DNA of 7,967 nt from an uncultured Oscillospiraceae bacterium (GCA_900757695.1 CAAEOU010000152.1:1-7967), one strand, 5' to 3'; counted from the first letter of the stretch, positions 1 through 6,681 are shown. A program made the numbers and translations. Notes: generated from the letters alone by a model not told the origin.

Positions 1-111
1 CCCGCCGATACCGAATCATCAGATCCCGTCCATTCGGAAAGTAGCGTGCAGGAGCCGGCGGTTCTGGACAGCACGGCCGAAAGCTCCGTCACAGAACCAA
101 CCGCAGAATAA
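1..111 (+). CDS. C-terminal tail of an unidentified protein (5' end outside window)
   Basis: The plus-strand frame starting at base 1 is open for 36 codons and ends at TAA (109-111). The tail is low-complexity and acidic, made almost only of Ser, Glu, Thr, Pro, Ala, Val and Asp. It contains two near-identical heptads, ESSVQEP and ESSVTEP, suggesting a short degenerate repeat. Such tails are common as flexible C-terminal extensions of membrane or surface proteins, but nothing identifies the family. Support for a real gene is the biased composition and the hairpin immediately after the stop. Against it, frame 2 is also open here (running on through the hairpins to about 216), and 36 open codons can occur by chance. 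The gene would converge on upp. Confidence 0.5.
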   Translation, partial: PADTESSDPVHSESSVQEPAVLDSTAESSVTEPTAE

Positions 112-112
112 C

Positions 113-149
113 AAAAATGCGCCCGTACCGGAATGGTGCGGGCACATTT
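113..149. terminator. Bidirectional hairpin terminator between convergent genes
   Basis: The arms 117-129 and 135-147 pair over 13 positions, with one G·U-type wobble and one mismatch on either strand, around a 5-base loop. Five A residues (113-117) lie on the left and three T (147-149) on the right. Read on the minus strand, the hairpin is followed by TTTTT, a good intrinsic terminator. Read on the plus strand it is followed only by TTT. It probably stops the left-edge gene and backs up the upp terminator. Confidence 0.65.
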
Positions 150-171
150 CATATGGTCTGAAACGGTACAA

Positions 172-198
172 AGAAGGAGCTGCGATGCAGCTCCTTCT
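172..198 (-). terminator. Intrinsic terminator of the tsaE-tsaB-upp operon
   Basis: This is a perfect 12-bp inverted repeat (172-183 with 187-198, arm AGAAGGAGCTGC) with a 3-base loop. It starts about 24 bases past the upp stop on the minus strand. On that strand the stem runs into TTCTTTG, a short U-rich tail. With the hairpin at 117-147 it makes a tandem terminator. Confidence 0.7.
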
Positions 199-221
199 CA
201 TGGATCTATCTTGGTGAATTT

Positions 222-851
222 TTACTTGGTGCCGAAGATACGATCGCCTGCGTCACCGAGGCCCGGAACGATATACTTGTTCTCGTTGAGCTTCTCATCC
301 ACAGCTGCCACATACATCTCTACGTCAGGATGCTCTTCCCGAACGGCCTGAATGCCCTCGGGACAGCCGATGATGTTCATGAGCTTGATGTTCTTGCAGC
401 CGTAGCCCTTCAGGAAGGTGATGGCCGCAGAGGCGCTGCCGCCGGTAGCAAGCATGGGATCCACAATGAGGACCTCACGCTCAGAGATATCAGGGGGCAT
501 CTTGCAGTAATACTCCACAGGATTGTGGGTCTCCGGATCACGGTACAGACCGATATGTCCAATCTTTGCAGAGGGAATCAGATCAATGATCGTGTCAACC
601 ATACCAAGGCCAGCACGAAGGATGGGCACGATGGCCAGCTTCTTGCCTGCCAGACGCTTAAATGTGCCGGTGGCAATGGGCGTTTCAATGGTAACGTCCT
701 CCAGAGGCAGGCCACGGGTGGCCTCATAGCACATCAGTGCAGCGATCTCACCGACTACCTCGCGGAATTCCTTTACGCCGGTGTTCTTGTCACGCAGAAT
801 CGAGACCTTATGCTGGATCAAAGGATGATCCAATACATGCAGTTCTGCCAT
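222..851 (-). CDS. upp: Uracil phosphoribosyltransferase
   Basis: Cytoplasmic pyrimidine-salvage enzyme that joins uracil to PRPP to give UMP and pyrophosphate. The 209-residue length is exactly typical of bacterial Upp. Diagnostic motifs are visible: ILRAGLGM at 77-84, the PRPP-binding loop [14 protein letters not shown] at 127-140, and the uracil-binding C-terminal segment [17 protein letters not shown] at 193-209. The ATG start (849-851) has an AAAGGGG ribosome binding site at 860-866, 8 bases upstream. The gene lies 3 bases after tsaB and is probably cotranscribed with tsaE and tsaB. It ends 24 bases before a perfect hairpin terminator. All key motifs look intact. The identification is secure; the operon placement next to t6A genes is inferred from spacing. 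Confidence 0.97.
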   Translation of the reverse strand: MAELHVLDHPLIQHKVSILRDKNTGVKEFREVVGEIAALMCYEATRGLPLEDVTIETPIATGTFKRLAGKKLAIVPILRAGLGMVDTIIDLIPSAKIGHIGLYRDPETHNPVEYYCKMPPDISEREVLIVDPMLATGGSASAAITFLKGYGCKNIKLMNIIGCPEGIQAVREEHPDVEMYVAAVDEKLNENKYIVPGLGDAGDRIFGTK

Positions 852-854
852 TTT

Positions 855-1568
855 TTAGTCCCCTTTCAATTGTTTCAGTTTTTCCAGCCGCTCCCGCTCT
901 GCCTGAGAAAGACGAAGATAATTTGGCTCCAGCTCGCCGGGGGCTTCCAGCTCCCCGTTTATGGCCATTTCCTCTGCGGCCATGGCCACGCCGGAGGCAC
1001 GCTGCATCTCCAGATGGATCGGAGGCAGGGTCAAAAGCGGCAGTGCTTCTGATAGAGTATTATAGCACAGTTTCGTCCCATCTCCAACCAGAAAAATCGT
1101 TTTTTCGTAAGTTTCCAGATCTTTTTTCAAATCTTCCAGAGAAATGGCACGATCCTCGGTGAGCCGGGTCAATTTTTTACCATCCGACGCAAACAGTGCG
1201 TTATAGACCTGACTGCGCCGGGCATACATCACCGGGCAGATAATCCCCCGCATCATGGTCATCTGCGTCGCCATGGCCGCAAGGGTACTGACACCGCATA
1301 CCGGCTTGTCCGCTCCCCACGCAAGGCCCTTAGCCGCCGACACGCCGATGCGAACGCCTGTAAAGCTGCCCGGCCCCTTGGCTACTGCCACCGCAGTTAG
1401 ATCTGCCGGCGTAACGCCGCAGTCCCGCAGTACCTGCTGGGCCATGGGCATCAAGGTGGCAGAATGTGTTTTGCCGTTATTCTGAAAGCTCTCAGCCAGC
1501 AACACGCCGTCTTGCAGCAGCGCTACCGATGCCGCCTTGGCCGAGGATTCAAAGGCTAAGATCAGCAT
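855..1568 (-). CDS. tsaB: tRNA t6A biosynthesis protein TsaB (YeaZ)
   Basis: TsaB is an ASKHA-fold protein that dimerises with TsaD and, with TsaE, supports transfer of threonylcarbamoyl to A37 of ANN-decoding tRNAs. At 237 residues it is in the usual size range. The N-terminal strand MLILAFESS matches the family's ILAIDTS-type start, THSATLMP (34-41) matches the HS..L.P segment, and KGPGSFTGVRIG (64-75) is the family signature. The C-terminal part is less conserved, as is normal for TsaB. The ATG start (1566-1568) lies inside the 3' end of tsaE, overlapping it by 20 bases, with ribosome binding site AAGGAGG at 1577-1583; this points to translational coupling. In many Firmicutes tsaB is followed by rimI and tsaD. 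Here upp follows instead, so tsaD must lie elsewhere. Confidence 0.95.
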   Translation of the reverse strand: MLILAFESSAKAASVALLQDGVLLAESFQNNGKTHSATLMPMAQQVLRDCGVTPADLTAVAVAKGPGSFTGVRIGVSAAKGLAWGADKPVCGVSTLAAMATQMTMMRGIICPVMYARRSQVYNALFASDGKKLTRLTEDRAISLEDLKKDLETYEKTIFLVGDGTKLCYNTLSEALPLLTLPPIHLEMQRASGVAMAAEEMAINGELEAPGELEPNYLRLSQAERERLEKLKQLKGD

Positions 1569-2016
1569 AAGCTTCTCCTCCTTCTATGGTAATGCGTCTT
1601 CCATCATCGCATTCAGGATCTCTGTGAATGACGACCTTCAATGCGTCCTCCAGCACATCGTCTACCCGCTCGCTCCACTCTACGGCAATGACACCGCCCC
1701 GGGCAAGGTAATCCTCCCAGCCAATGTCAAAGAGATCCTCAGAGGAGGAGAGCCGGTACATGTCAAAGTGAAACAGAGGGATTTTTCCCGGGTATTCATT
1801 GACAATGGTATAAGTAGGGCTGGTAACCGCATCTTCAATTCCAAGTCCTCTTGCAAGGCCCCGGGTAAAGGCAGTCTTCCCCGCCCCAAGATCGCCATAA
1901 TAGGCGACCACAGCACCGGGATGCAGCTGCTGTCCCAGCCGCCGCCCCAGGTCTTCGGTCTCCTGCGGCGATGACGTATAAAATTCCATATGCTTCACGC
2001 TACGATTCACTCCCAC
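1549..2016 (-). CDS. tsaE: tRNA t6A biosynthesis ATPase TsaE (YjeE)
   Basis: P-loop ATPase that acts with TsaB and TsaD in making tRNA t6A. The 155-residue product has the Walker A motif GDLGAGKT at 41-48, the family motif SPTYT at 66-70, DMYR at 85-88 and VEWSE at 112-116, in the expected order. I chose the GTG start at 2014-2016 because AGGAG lies 5 bases upstream. An in-frame GTG two codons on and an ATG at codon 10 (1987-1989) are alternatives; the ATG start would still include all motifs but lacks a good ribosome binding site. It is the first gene of the operon, divergent from rodA, with a clear promoter upstream. A leader inverted repeat (2024-2055) overlaps the ribosome binding site. 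Confidence 0.95.
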   Translation of the reverse strand: MGVNRSVKHMEFYTSSPQETEDLGRRLGQQLHPGAVVAYYGDLGAGKTAFTRGLARGLGIEDAVTSPTYTIVNEYPGKIPLFHFDMYRLSSSEDLFDIGWEDYLARGGVIAVEWSERVDDVLEDALKVVIHRDPECDDGRRITIEGGEAYADLSL

Positions 2017-2023
2017 AATGGCT

Positions 2024-2055
2024 CCTGCGCAGACCTATGGATCCTTTTGCGCAGG
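2024..2055 (-). repeat. Inverted repeat in the tsaE leader, touching its ribosome binding site
   Basis: CCTGCGCA (2024-2031) and TGCGCAGG (2048-2055) form a perfect 8-bp inverted repeat with a 16-base loop. On the minus-strand transcript the 3' arm ends in CAGG, and the last bases AGG belong to the AGGAG ribosome binding site of tsaE. Pairing would therefore partly hide that site. It could be a translational control hairpin or a protein-binding site in DNA; function is not shown. Confidence 0.5.
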
Positions 2056-2075
2056 TTTATGCCCGTGTTTCGTTT

Positions 2076-2081
2076 ATTATA
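2076..2081 (-). promoter_or_regulatory. Promoter (-10) of the tsaE-tsaB-upp operon
   Basis: On the minus strand this reads TATAAT, the perfect sigma-A -10 consensus, directly preceded by TGG (an extended -10, TGn). The -35 region at the usual distance (about 2099-2104, TTTCCC-like) is poor, which an extended -10 can offset. Transcription would start near 2069, giving a leader of about 53 bases that contains the inverted repeat at 2024-2055. Confidence 0.6.
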
Positions 2082-2113
2082 CCACAGTCCATGCAAAAGG
2101 GAAAATGTTTTTA

Positions 2114-2142
2114 TTTACTTCCCGCTGTGAAAATGCTAAAAT
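2114..2142 (+). promoter_or_regulatory. Promoter of the rodA-like gene
   Basis: The -10 TAAAAT (2137-2142) is preceded by TGC (2134-2136), an extended -10. A 17-base spacer separates it from TTTACT (2114-2119), a 4/6 match to TTGACA. Transcription would start near 2149, about 27 bases before the ATG. It is divergent from the tsaE promoter; the two -10 boxes are 55 bases apart. Confidence 0.5.
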
Positions 2143-2175
2143 GATGAGAGGCTATTTCCCGGAAAGGAGCGTAAA

Positions 2176-3324
2176 ATGCTCAACGCTATCAAAAAATTCT
2201 TTTACCGAACCGACTGGGTGCTGCTGGGCCTCTGTCTGGCCGCCTCCATCTTCGGTATCGTAATGATTGCCAGCGCCTCCAACTATCACGGCGCATCTAC
2301 CTATGTTTCCAAGCAGATCATCGCACTGGTCATCGGATTGATCCTGTTTGTCGTGCTGTCCTTCCTGGATATTGAGATTCTGGCCGAGCATCAGACTCTG
2401 CTGGTGATCTTTTCTGCCGTATTCCTTGCCATGCTCTACCCCTTCGGCGTAGAAGGCGACACCGGCAACCGGAGCTGGATGTCCATTCCCGGCATGCCCT
2501 TTATGATCCAGCCTGCAGAATACTGTAAAATTATCTACATCATTGTCTGCGCACGAATCATGACCATTTATCAGGAGCATATCAATTCCCTTCCCTGCGT
2601 CCTGCGCTTGGGGTTTGTTTCTGCCGTTTTCATGGGTCTGATCGTTGTGATCTCCAAGGATGCGGGCGTAGCTCTGATCTATGTTTTTACCCTGATCATC
2701 ATGGCGCTGGCCGGCGGCTTCAGCTTTATCTGGTTTGCGGCGGCCGGGGCCGGGCTTGCCGTAATCGTTCCCATTCTCTGGAACAGCAGTCTGGTTCGTG
2801 AGGATCAGAAAAACCGTGTTATGGTACTCTTCGACGAGAGCATCGATCCGCTGGGTACTACGGTCCGCTATCAGGCATCCCGTTCCATCAATGCCATTTC
2901 CGGCGGCGGCCTCACCGGTCAGGGACTTTTTCAGGGTACACAGATCCAGTCCGGCAATGTTCCCGCTCAGCATACAGACTTTATCTTCGCCGCCATCGGG
3001 GAAGAGCTCGGCTATGCGGGCTGCGCCCTCTGCATTGGCCTTCTGGTCGCCATCATCCTGCGAATTCTCTATGTGGGTGCCCACTCTCAGAGCTATTTCT
3101 ACCGTCAGGTCTGCGTAGGCATTGCAGGCACCCTGATGTTTCAGATCATCATCAACATCGGCATGTGTCTGGGCGTTGCGCCGGTCATCGGTCTGACGCT
3201 CCCCTTCTTCAGCTACGGCGGCTCTTCTATGATGTCCCTGTTTATCGCCATGGGTGTCATTTCCAGTGTGCGAATGCACCCCTCCCCAGACTCCCAACAG
3301 CGATATCTGCGCCTGCCCGTCTAG
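2176..3324 (+). CDS. rodA: RodA/FtsW-type SEDS peptidoglycan polymerase, probably RodA
   Basis: Multi-pass membrane glycosyltransferase that polymerises lipid II into glycan strands for cell-wall growth, normally paired with a class B penicillin-binding protein. The 382 residues hold about ten hydrophobic segments. Recognisable SEDS motifs are IQPAEYCK (111-118), GTQIQSGNVPAQHTDFIFAA (254-273) with Asp268 at the position of the catalytic Asp, GEELG (275-279), and LPFFSYGGSS (342-351). The HTDFIFAAIGEELG form resembles RodA more than FtsW or SpoVE, but the subgroup is not certain from sequence alone. ATG 2176 has AAAGGAG at 2163-2169, 6 bases upstream. It stands alone: no PBP2 or mre gene is in view. 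A strong terminator follows. Confidence 0.9.
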   Translation: MLNAIKKFFYRTDWVLLGLCLAASIFGIVMIASASNYHGASTYVSKQIIALVIGLILFVVLSFLDIEILAEHQTLLVIFSAVFLAMLYPFGVEGDTGNRSWMSIPGMPFMIQPAEYCKIIYIIVCARIMTIYQEHINSLPCVLRLGFVSAVFMGLIVVISKDAGVALIYVFTLIIMALAGGFSFIWFAAAGAGLAVIVPILWNSSLVREDQKNRVMVLFDESIDPLGTTVRYQASRSINAISGGGLTGQGLFQGTQIQSGNVPAQHTDFIFAAIGEELGYAGCALCIGLLVAIILRILYVGAHSQSYFYRQVCVGIAGTLMFQIIINIGMCLGVAPVIGLTLPFFSYGGSSMMSLFIAMGVISSVRMHPSPDSQQRYLRLPV

Positions 3325-3340
3325 CTTTTGTGTCACCTCT

Positions 3341-3377
3341 TACACCGCAATGGAACCCCATTGCGGTGTATTTTTTT
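3341..3377 (+). terminator. Strong intrinsic terminator after rodA
   Basis: The arms TACACCGCAATGG (3341-3353) and its exact complement (3358-3370) form a perfect 13-bp stem with an AACC tetraloop, followed at once by seven T (3371-3377). It begins 17 bases after the rodA stop, so the SLH gene downstream probably needs its own promoter. Confidence 0.92.
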
Positions 3378-3439
3378 GCCCCGCAGGAATATTTTTTCTC
3401 TGACGGCAAACAATACCTCTGCAAAACAAGATGCAAAAC

Positions 3440-3445
3440 GGAGGT
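3440..3445 (+). promoter_or_regulatory. Ribosome binding site fixing the start of the SLH protein
   Basis: GGAGGT lies 6 bases before ATG 3452-3454. It falls inside the alternative reading from ATG 3431, so it selects the downstream ATG, which also places the signal peptide at the N-terminus. I see no convincing promoter in 3378-3439. Confidence 0.8.
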
Positions 3446-3451
3446 AATACC

Positions 3452-4678
3452 ATGAAACACTTGCTTGCCCGATGGATGCCGCTGGCGCTCCTTGTGCTGA
3501 GCCTGTCTGTCCCGGTCTGCGCAGCGGATGCTGATGTAGCTTGGGGCGATGTCTACTGCTTTTCCGGCAGCACCATTGCACAGGAAAATGACTGTCAGGG
3601 CATCATCATTACCGCAGTGCCCGAGGATCAGCTGGGCCGCGTCTATCTCGGCAGCCGCACCATCGCAGCCGGAGACGTGCTGACGCAGACCCAGGCGCAG
3701 CAGCTGACGCTGATCCCCGTACAGGGGGCAGAGGGCGACGCCATTGTGGGCTGCATGTCCATCACGCCGGAGGGCCTCAGCGGCGAAAGTCAAATGACCA
3801 TTCGCATTGGCTCCGGGAAAAATGAAGCCCCCACCGCAGAGGACTCTGAATTTGAAACCTATAAAAATATCCCCGGTGAAGTTCCCCTAAAGATCTCCGA
3901 CCCGGAAAACGATTCACTGACCGTAACCGTCATCAAAGAACCCAAGCGTGGAACCCTTGAAATCGCCGAGGACGGCACTGTCACCTACACCCCCGAGAAC
4001 AACAAGGTCGGAAAAGACAGCTTCACCTATACCGTTGCAGACTCCGCCGGAAACATTTCGGAGGAGGCCACAGTACGCATCCGTATTCTCCGCCCCTCAG
4101 ACCGGGAAACCTATCAGGATATGGATGGAGATCCGGCGCAGCTATCTGCGGTTTGGATGCGGGAATCCGGGCTCTATGACGGAAAGACGGTTGCCGGAGA
4201 AAAGCTCTTTTGTCCCAACGACACCGTAACCCGGGGAGAATTCATCGCCATGTGCGTCCGGCTCACCGGCGAAGATCCGCAGCTGCTGGAAACGGGTTTT
4301 ATTGACGGAAGCGATATGCCGCTTTGGCTTCAGCCCTATGTCTCCACTGCGGTAAAATGCGGATTTATCAGCGGTTATCCCACGGAAAATGGTCTTGCCA
4401 TGCAGGCGGATACGGCCATCAGTGGAAGCGAGGCCGCTGTGATCCTCACCAGAATGCTGAATCTCACCACAGATGGAACGCAGCCCGCCATGGCAGAGTT
4501 TGACACACTTCCCGCTTGGGCTGCCGATGCCTGCACCGCAGCCAGTCAGGCCGGCCTCATGACCGTCACTGCCCCAGAAGGCGACCTCACCTACCGGGAT
4601 GCGGCGCTGATGCTCTACCGTGCCAATCTGCTGGCCGGTCAGCAGGAAAACTCTCTGCTGGCCTGGGCAAAAGAATAA
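3452..4678 (+). CDS. Exported surface protein with cadherin/Ig-like domain and three SLH repeats
   Basis: Predicted 408-residue secreted protein held on the cell wall. Residues 1-24 are a signal peptide (K2, R7, then a hydrophobic core) with a VCA|AD-type signal peptidase I site. Residues about 30-120 form a beta-rich domain that looks like a degenerate Ig/cadherin-like unit (VYLGSRTIAAGDVLT). Residues 124-213 form a better bacterial cadherin/Ig-like domain (NEAPTAED, SDPENDSLTVTV, GTVTYTPENN, DSFTYTVADSAGN). Three SLH repeats follow at about 220-272 (with VTRGEFIAM), 281-335 (AISGSEAAVIL) and 348-391 (LTYRDAALMLY); the second and third are degenerate. SLH repeats bind pyruvylated wall polymers. 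The mature protein has seven Cys, many for an exported Firmicutes protein. No catalytic domain is seen; role could be structural or adhesive. A longer start at 3431 is less likely. Confidence 0.88.
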   Translation: MKHLLARWMPLALLVLSLSVPVCAADADVAWGDVYCFSGSTIAQENDCQGIIITAVPEDQLGRVYLGSRTIAAGDVLTQTQAQQLTLIPVQGAEGDAIVGCMSITPEGLSGESQMTIRIGSGKNEAPTAEDSEFETYKNIPGEVPLKISDPENDSLTVTVIKEPKRGTLEIAEDGTVTYTPENNKVGKDSFTYTVADSAGNISEEATVRIRILRPSDRETYQDMDGDPAQLSAVWMRESGLYDGKTVAGEKLFCPNDTVTRGEFIAMCVRLTGEDPQLLETGFIDGSDMPLWLQPYVSTAVKCGFISGYPTENGLAMQADTAISGSEAAVILTRMLNLTTDGTQPAMAEFDTLPAWAADACTAASQAGLMTVTAPEGDLTYRDAALMLYRANLLAGQQENSLLAWAKE

Positions 4679-4683
4679 AGCGA

Positions 4684-4719
4684 TCCCCCTGATACACCTC
4701 TTTGATGTACTCAGGGGGA
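4684..4719. terminator. Shared hairpin terminator between convergent genes
   Basis: CCCCCTGATACA (4685-4696) pairs with TGTA-C-TCAGGGGG (4706-4718) with one bulged C and a 9-base loop, plus an outer T-A pair. On the plus strand it is followed by the T-rich AATTCTCTTATCATTCTTC. On the minus strand it begins 9 bases past the lipoprotein stop and is followed by a weaker T-rich tract. It lies in the 50-base gap between the SLH gene and the lipoprotein gene and probably serves both. Confidence 0.75.
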
Positions 4720-4728
4720 ATTCTCTTA

Positions 4729-5799
4729 TCATTCTTCTTTTTTGATGACATATCCCAGTGCTTCCAGCGAATCCGCCGGAATGATCGCCCCGGTGGTATC
4801 TCCTGTTGCTAGGCTTCTGGTGGGATCCACATAGAAGGTCTCACCCGCCAGCTGCAGCTCCGTCCACACATGGTCTTCTATGCCATAGGTACCACTGACC
4901 AGCCTGCACGGAATATCCATACCACGAAGCAACAGCAGATATCCCTGACAATACCCAAGGCTGGAGGCATGGTCAAGGCACAACGCACCATAGGCACCGT
5001 CCGAAAAGCTGGTAGCAGTTTCATCCAGCTTTCCATCCCGAACCAACCGCTCCAGCAGACGCTGGGCACTGGTCACATCGCTGTTTTCACTGCCATAGAG
5101 TCCGGTAAGATTTTGGACCGTCGCAGCAGTTTCCGTCTTACAGGCCTCCAGCGAGGTCCTTGTGTGCGCATACCGGAAGGTGATCTCCAAGATCCGTCTG
5201 CTCCCCGTTTCCGGGAATGTGACGATCTCCAGTTGCGGGATCTCTACCGCAAAATCCGCATTCTCCCGAAATACCTCTTCCACCAGCGCCTCCATATCAA
5301 GGCTGCCATAGTCCTCTACCCGGAGCCGCACCACAGGCTCATAGTCCTCCATGGCGTCTTTCAGCCGAGATTTGACTCCCGGTACGCCGGAGGTATTTTG
5401 AATGGACTGGATCTCCTCCAACGTTCTTCGGTAGGTGGTATGCACATGAATCTCATAATAACTGACGATTTTAGAATAGTCATAGGTCATGTAATCCACC
5501 GCAAAGGTTCCCAGCGGGTCACCCCGGGACACCTCATAGACGGCGCTGGACAGATCCTGAGACAGATCACCGGAGTAGGACTCCGCCCGGATCACGCCCT
5601 CCTCTACCGCATCCTCCACCAGACCAAGGATGGCATTTTTGAGGCTCAGATATCCGCTGACCGTCAAGACACTGGTATCCGTTTCCACCTGATAGGATTC
5701 ATTATGCGGTTCCACTGCCACATAGTTCCCACGGCCAAAGGCGCTGCATCCAGCGAGCATCCCCATCACCAGCACCATGGTCAGAAGTCGTTTCACCAT
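4729..5799 (-). CDS. Lipoprotein with C-terminal transglutaminase-like domain
   Basis: A 356-residue predicted lipoprotein. A short basic N-terminus and hydrophobic stretch end in the lipobox LAGC, so Cys18 would be lipidated and the protein anchored on the outer face of the membrane. Residues about 30-225 form a mixed alpha/beta region I do not recognise. Residues about 240-340 match the transglutaminase-like (papain-like) fold: Cys284 in LGYCQGYL, His310 in DHVW and Asp325 in YVDPT form the expected Cys-His-Asp triad. Domains of this type can be proteases or cross-linking enzymes, so the substrate cannot be told. ATG 5797-5799 has AGGAGG (5803-5808) 3-4 bases upstream, overlapping the yitT TAG stop; the two genes are 8 bases apart and very likely coupled. 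The gene ends at a shared hairpin terminator. Confidence 0.85.
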   Translation of the reverse strand: MVKRLLTMVLVMGMLAGCSAFGRGNYVAVEPHNESYQVETDTSVLTVSGYLSLKNAILGLVEDAVEEGVIRAESYSGDLSQDLSSAVYEVSRGDPLGTFAVDYMTYDYSKIVSYYEIHVHTTYRRTLEEIQSIQNTSGVPGVKSRLKDAMEDYEPVVRLRVEDYGSLDMEALVEEVFRENADFAVEIPQLEIVTFPETGSRRILEITFRYAHTRTSLEACKTETAATVQNLTGLYGSENSDVTSAQRLLERLVRDGKLDETATSFSDGAYGALCLDHASSLGYCQGYLLLLRGMDIPCRLVSGTYGIEDHVWTELQLAGETFYVDPTRSLATGDTTGAIIPADSLEALGYVIKKEE

Positions 5800-5807
5800 G
5801 ATTCCTC

Positions 5808-6674
5808 CTACAGTTTGTTCTTGGAGTAGCGTTCAAAGCCCTCTCCCAACACCTGATGCGCTTCCTGGAGCACCAGGAAGGCCGCCGGATCAATTGCCAT
5901 GACCAGCTCCTTCAGCTCTGCGGCCTGACGGCGCTTAACTGCACAGTAGACGACATTTTTCCGATTTCCGGTATAAGCCCCCTCCCCTTTCAGGAAGGTG
6001 CAGCCCCGCTCCAGCTCCTGGTCGATGGCGTCTCGAATTTCCAGTGAACGGTCTGTTACAATGACTGCCACCAGCGAGAAATCGAACCGGTACACCACCG
6101 CATCCATTGCCTCGCTGCTCACATATAGTGCAATGCAGCAGTAGAGCACTTTGTTGAGATCCCGGAAGGCAATACCGGTGATGAGTGCGATCACCAGATC
6201 CACTGCCATGACCAACTTCCCCATGGACATATCCTTAAAGCGGTATTTCATAAGTCGGGCAATGATATCGGTGCCGCCGGTGGAAGCCCCCTGCATCAAT
6301 ACAACACCGCAGCCGGCGCCCACCAGTCCGCCACCGAAGATGGCACCCACCAGCGGCTCTGTCTCTGCGCTGACCCAAGGGGCCAGCACATCGATCAGCA
6401 CCGAGGAAATGGCCATACCGGCCAGAGATCCCCAGAAAAACTTTCGTCCTACAAATCGGTATCCCGCCAAAAACAGCGGGATATTGATCAGCAGCGTCAG
6501 CACACCCACGGACAGCACCGGCACGAAGTAGGCGATGACCACTGCAAGGCCGGAAATGCCGCCTGCACCGATCTGGTTGGGTGCCAGAAACAGGTCGAAG
6601 CCCACTGCATAAATGGCGCTGCCCACAAAGATCCAGAACAGGCTTTTTAGAATTTTCGGTATATTCTCTTTCAA
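5808..6674 (-). CDS. YitT family membrane protein (DUF161/DUF2179)
   Basis: A 288-residue integral membrane protein of the YitT family, widespread in Firmicutes and of largely unknown function. Residues 1-200 hold about five hydrophobic segments with family motifs NQIGAGGISG (33-42) and STGGTDIIA (131-139). Residues about 200-280 form the cytoplasmic DUF2179 domain (RGCTFLKGEGAYTGNRKNVV at 223-242, then a beta-alpha end). Length matches the family. The start is TTG (6672-6674), supported by AGGAGG at 6682-6687, 7 bases upstream; no better ATG is available nearby. It stops in TAG, which overlaps the lipoprotein's ribosome binding site. The gene lies 122 bases after the topoisomerase gene, with inverted repeats between, so it may have its own promoter or be read from upstream. 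Paralogues are often numerous in one genome, so no gene symbol is given. Confidence 0.93.
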   Translation of the reverse strand: MKENIPKILKSLFWIFVGSAIYAVGFDLFLAPNQIGAGGISGLAVVIAYFVPVLSVGVLTLLINIPLFLAGYRFVGRKFFWGSLAGMAISSVLIDVLAPWVSAETEPLVGAIFGGGLVGAGCGVVLMQGASTGGTDIIARLMKYRFKDMSMGKLVMAVDLVIALITGIAFRDLNKVLYCCIALYVSSEAMDAVVYRFDFSLVAVIVTDRSLEIRDAIDQELERGCTFLKGEGAYTGNRKNVVYCAVKRRQAAELKELVMAIDPAAFLVLQEAHQVLGEGFERYSKNKL

Positions 6675-6681
6675 ACGATCC

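Noticed and set aside
330..1052. Plus-strand open frame (240 codons) across upp and tsaB
   Set aside because: It crosses two well-identified minus-strand genes and has no recognisable motif.
2152..3336. Long minus-strand open frame (394 codons) opposite rodA
   Set aside because: It is the exact antisense of a clear SEDS gene. Its product is hydrophilic, rich in His, Asp, Gly and Gln, as expected from the reverse complement of membrane-protein codons, and has no family motif.
3431..3451. ATG at 3431 as the SLH protein start
   Set aside because: The GGAGGT site is inside this extension and points to ATG 3452; the extension would put seven polar residues before the signal peptide.
3452..3530. 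Lipobox in the SLH protein (VPVC)
   Set aside because: Val at -1 does not fit the usual Gly/Ala/Ser, and VCA|AD fits signal peptidase I; SLH repeats already provide anchoring.
4870..5829. Plus-strand open frame (319 codons) opposite the lipoprotein gene
   Set aside because: The minus-strand gene has a lipobox, a catalytic triad and a good ribosome binding site. The antisense frame has none of these.
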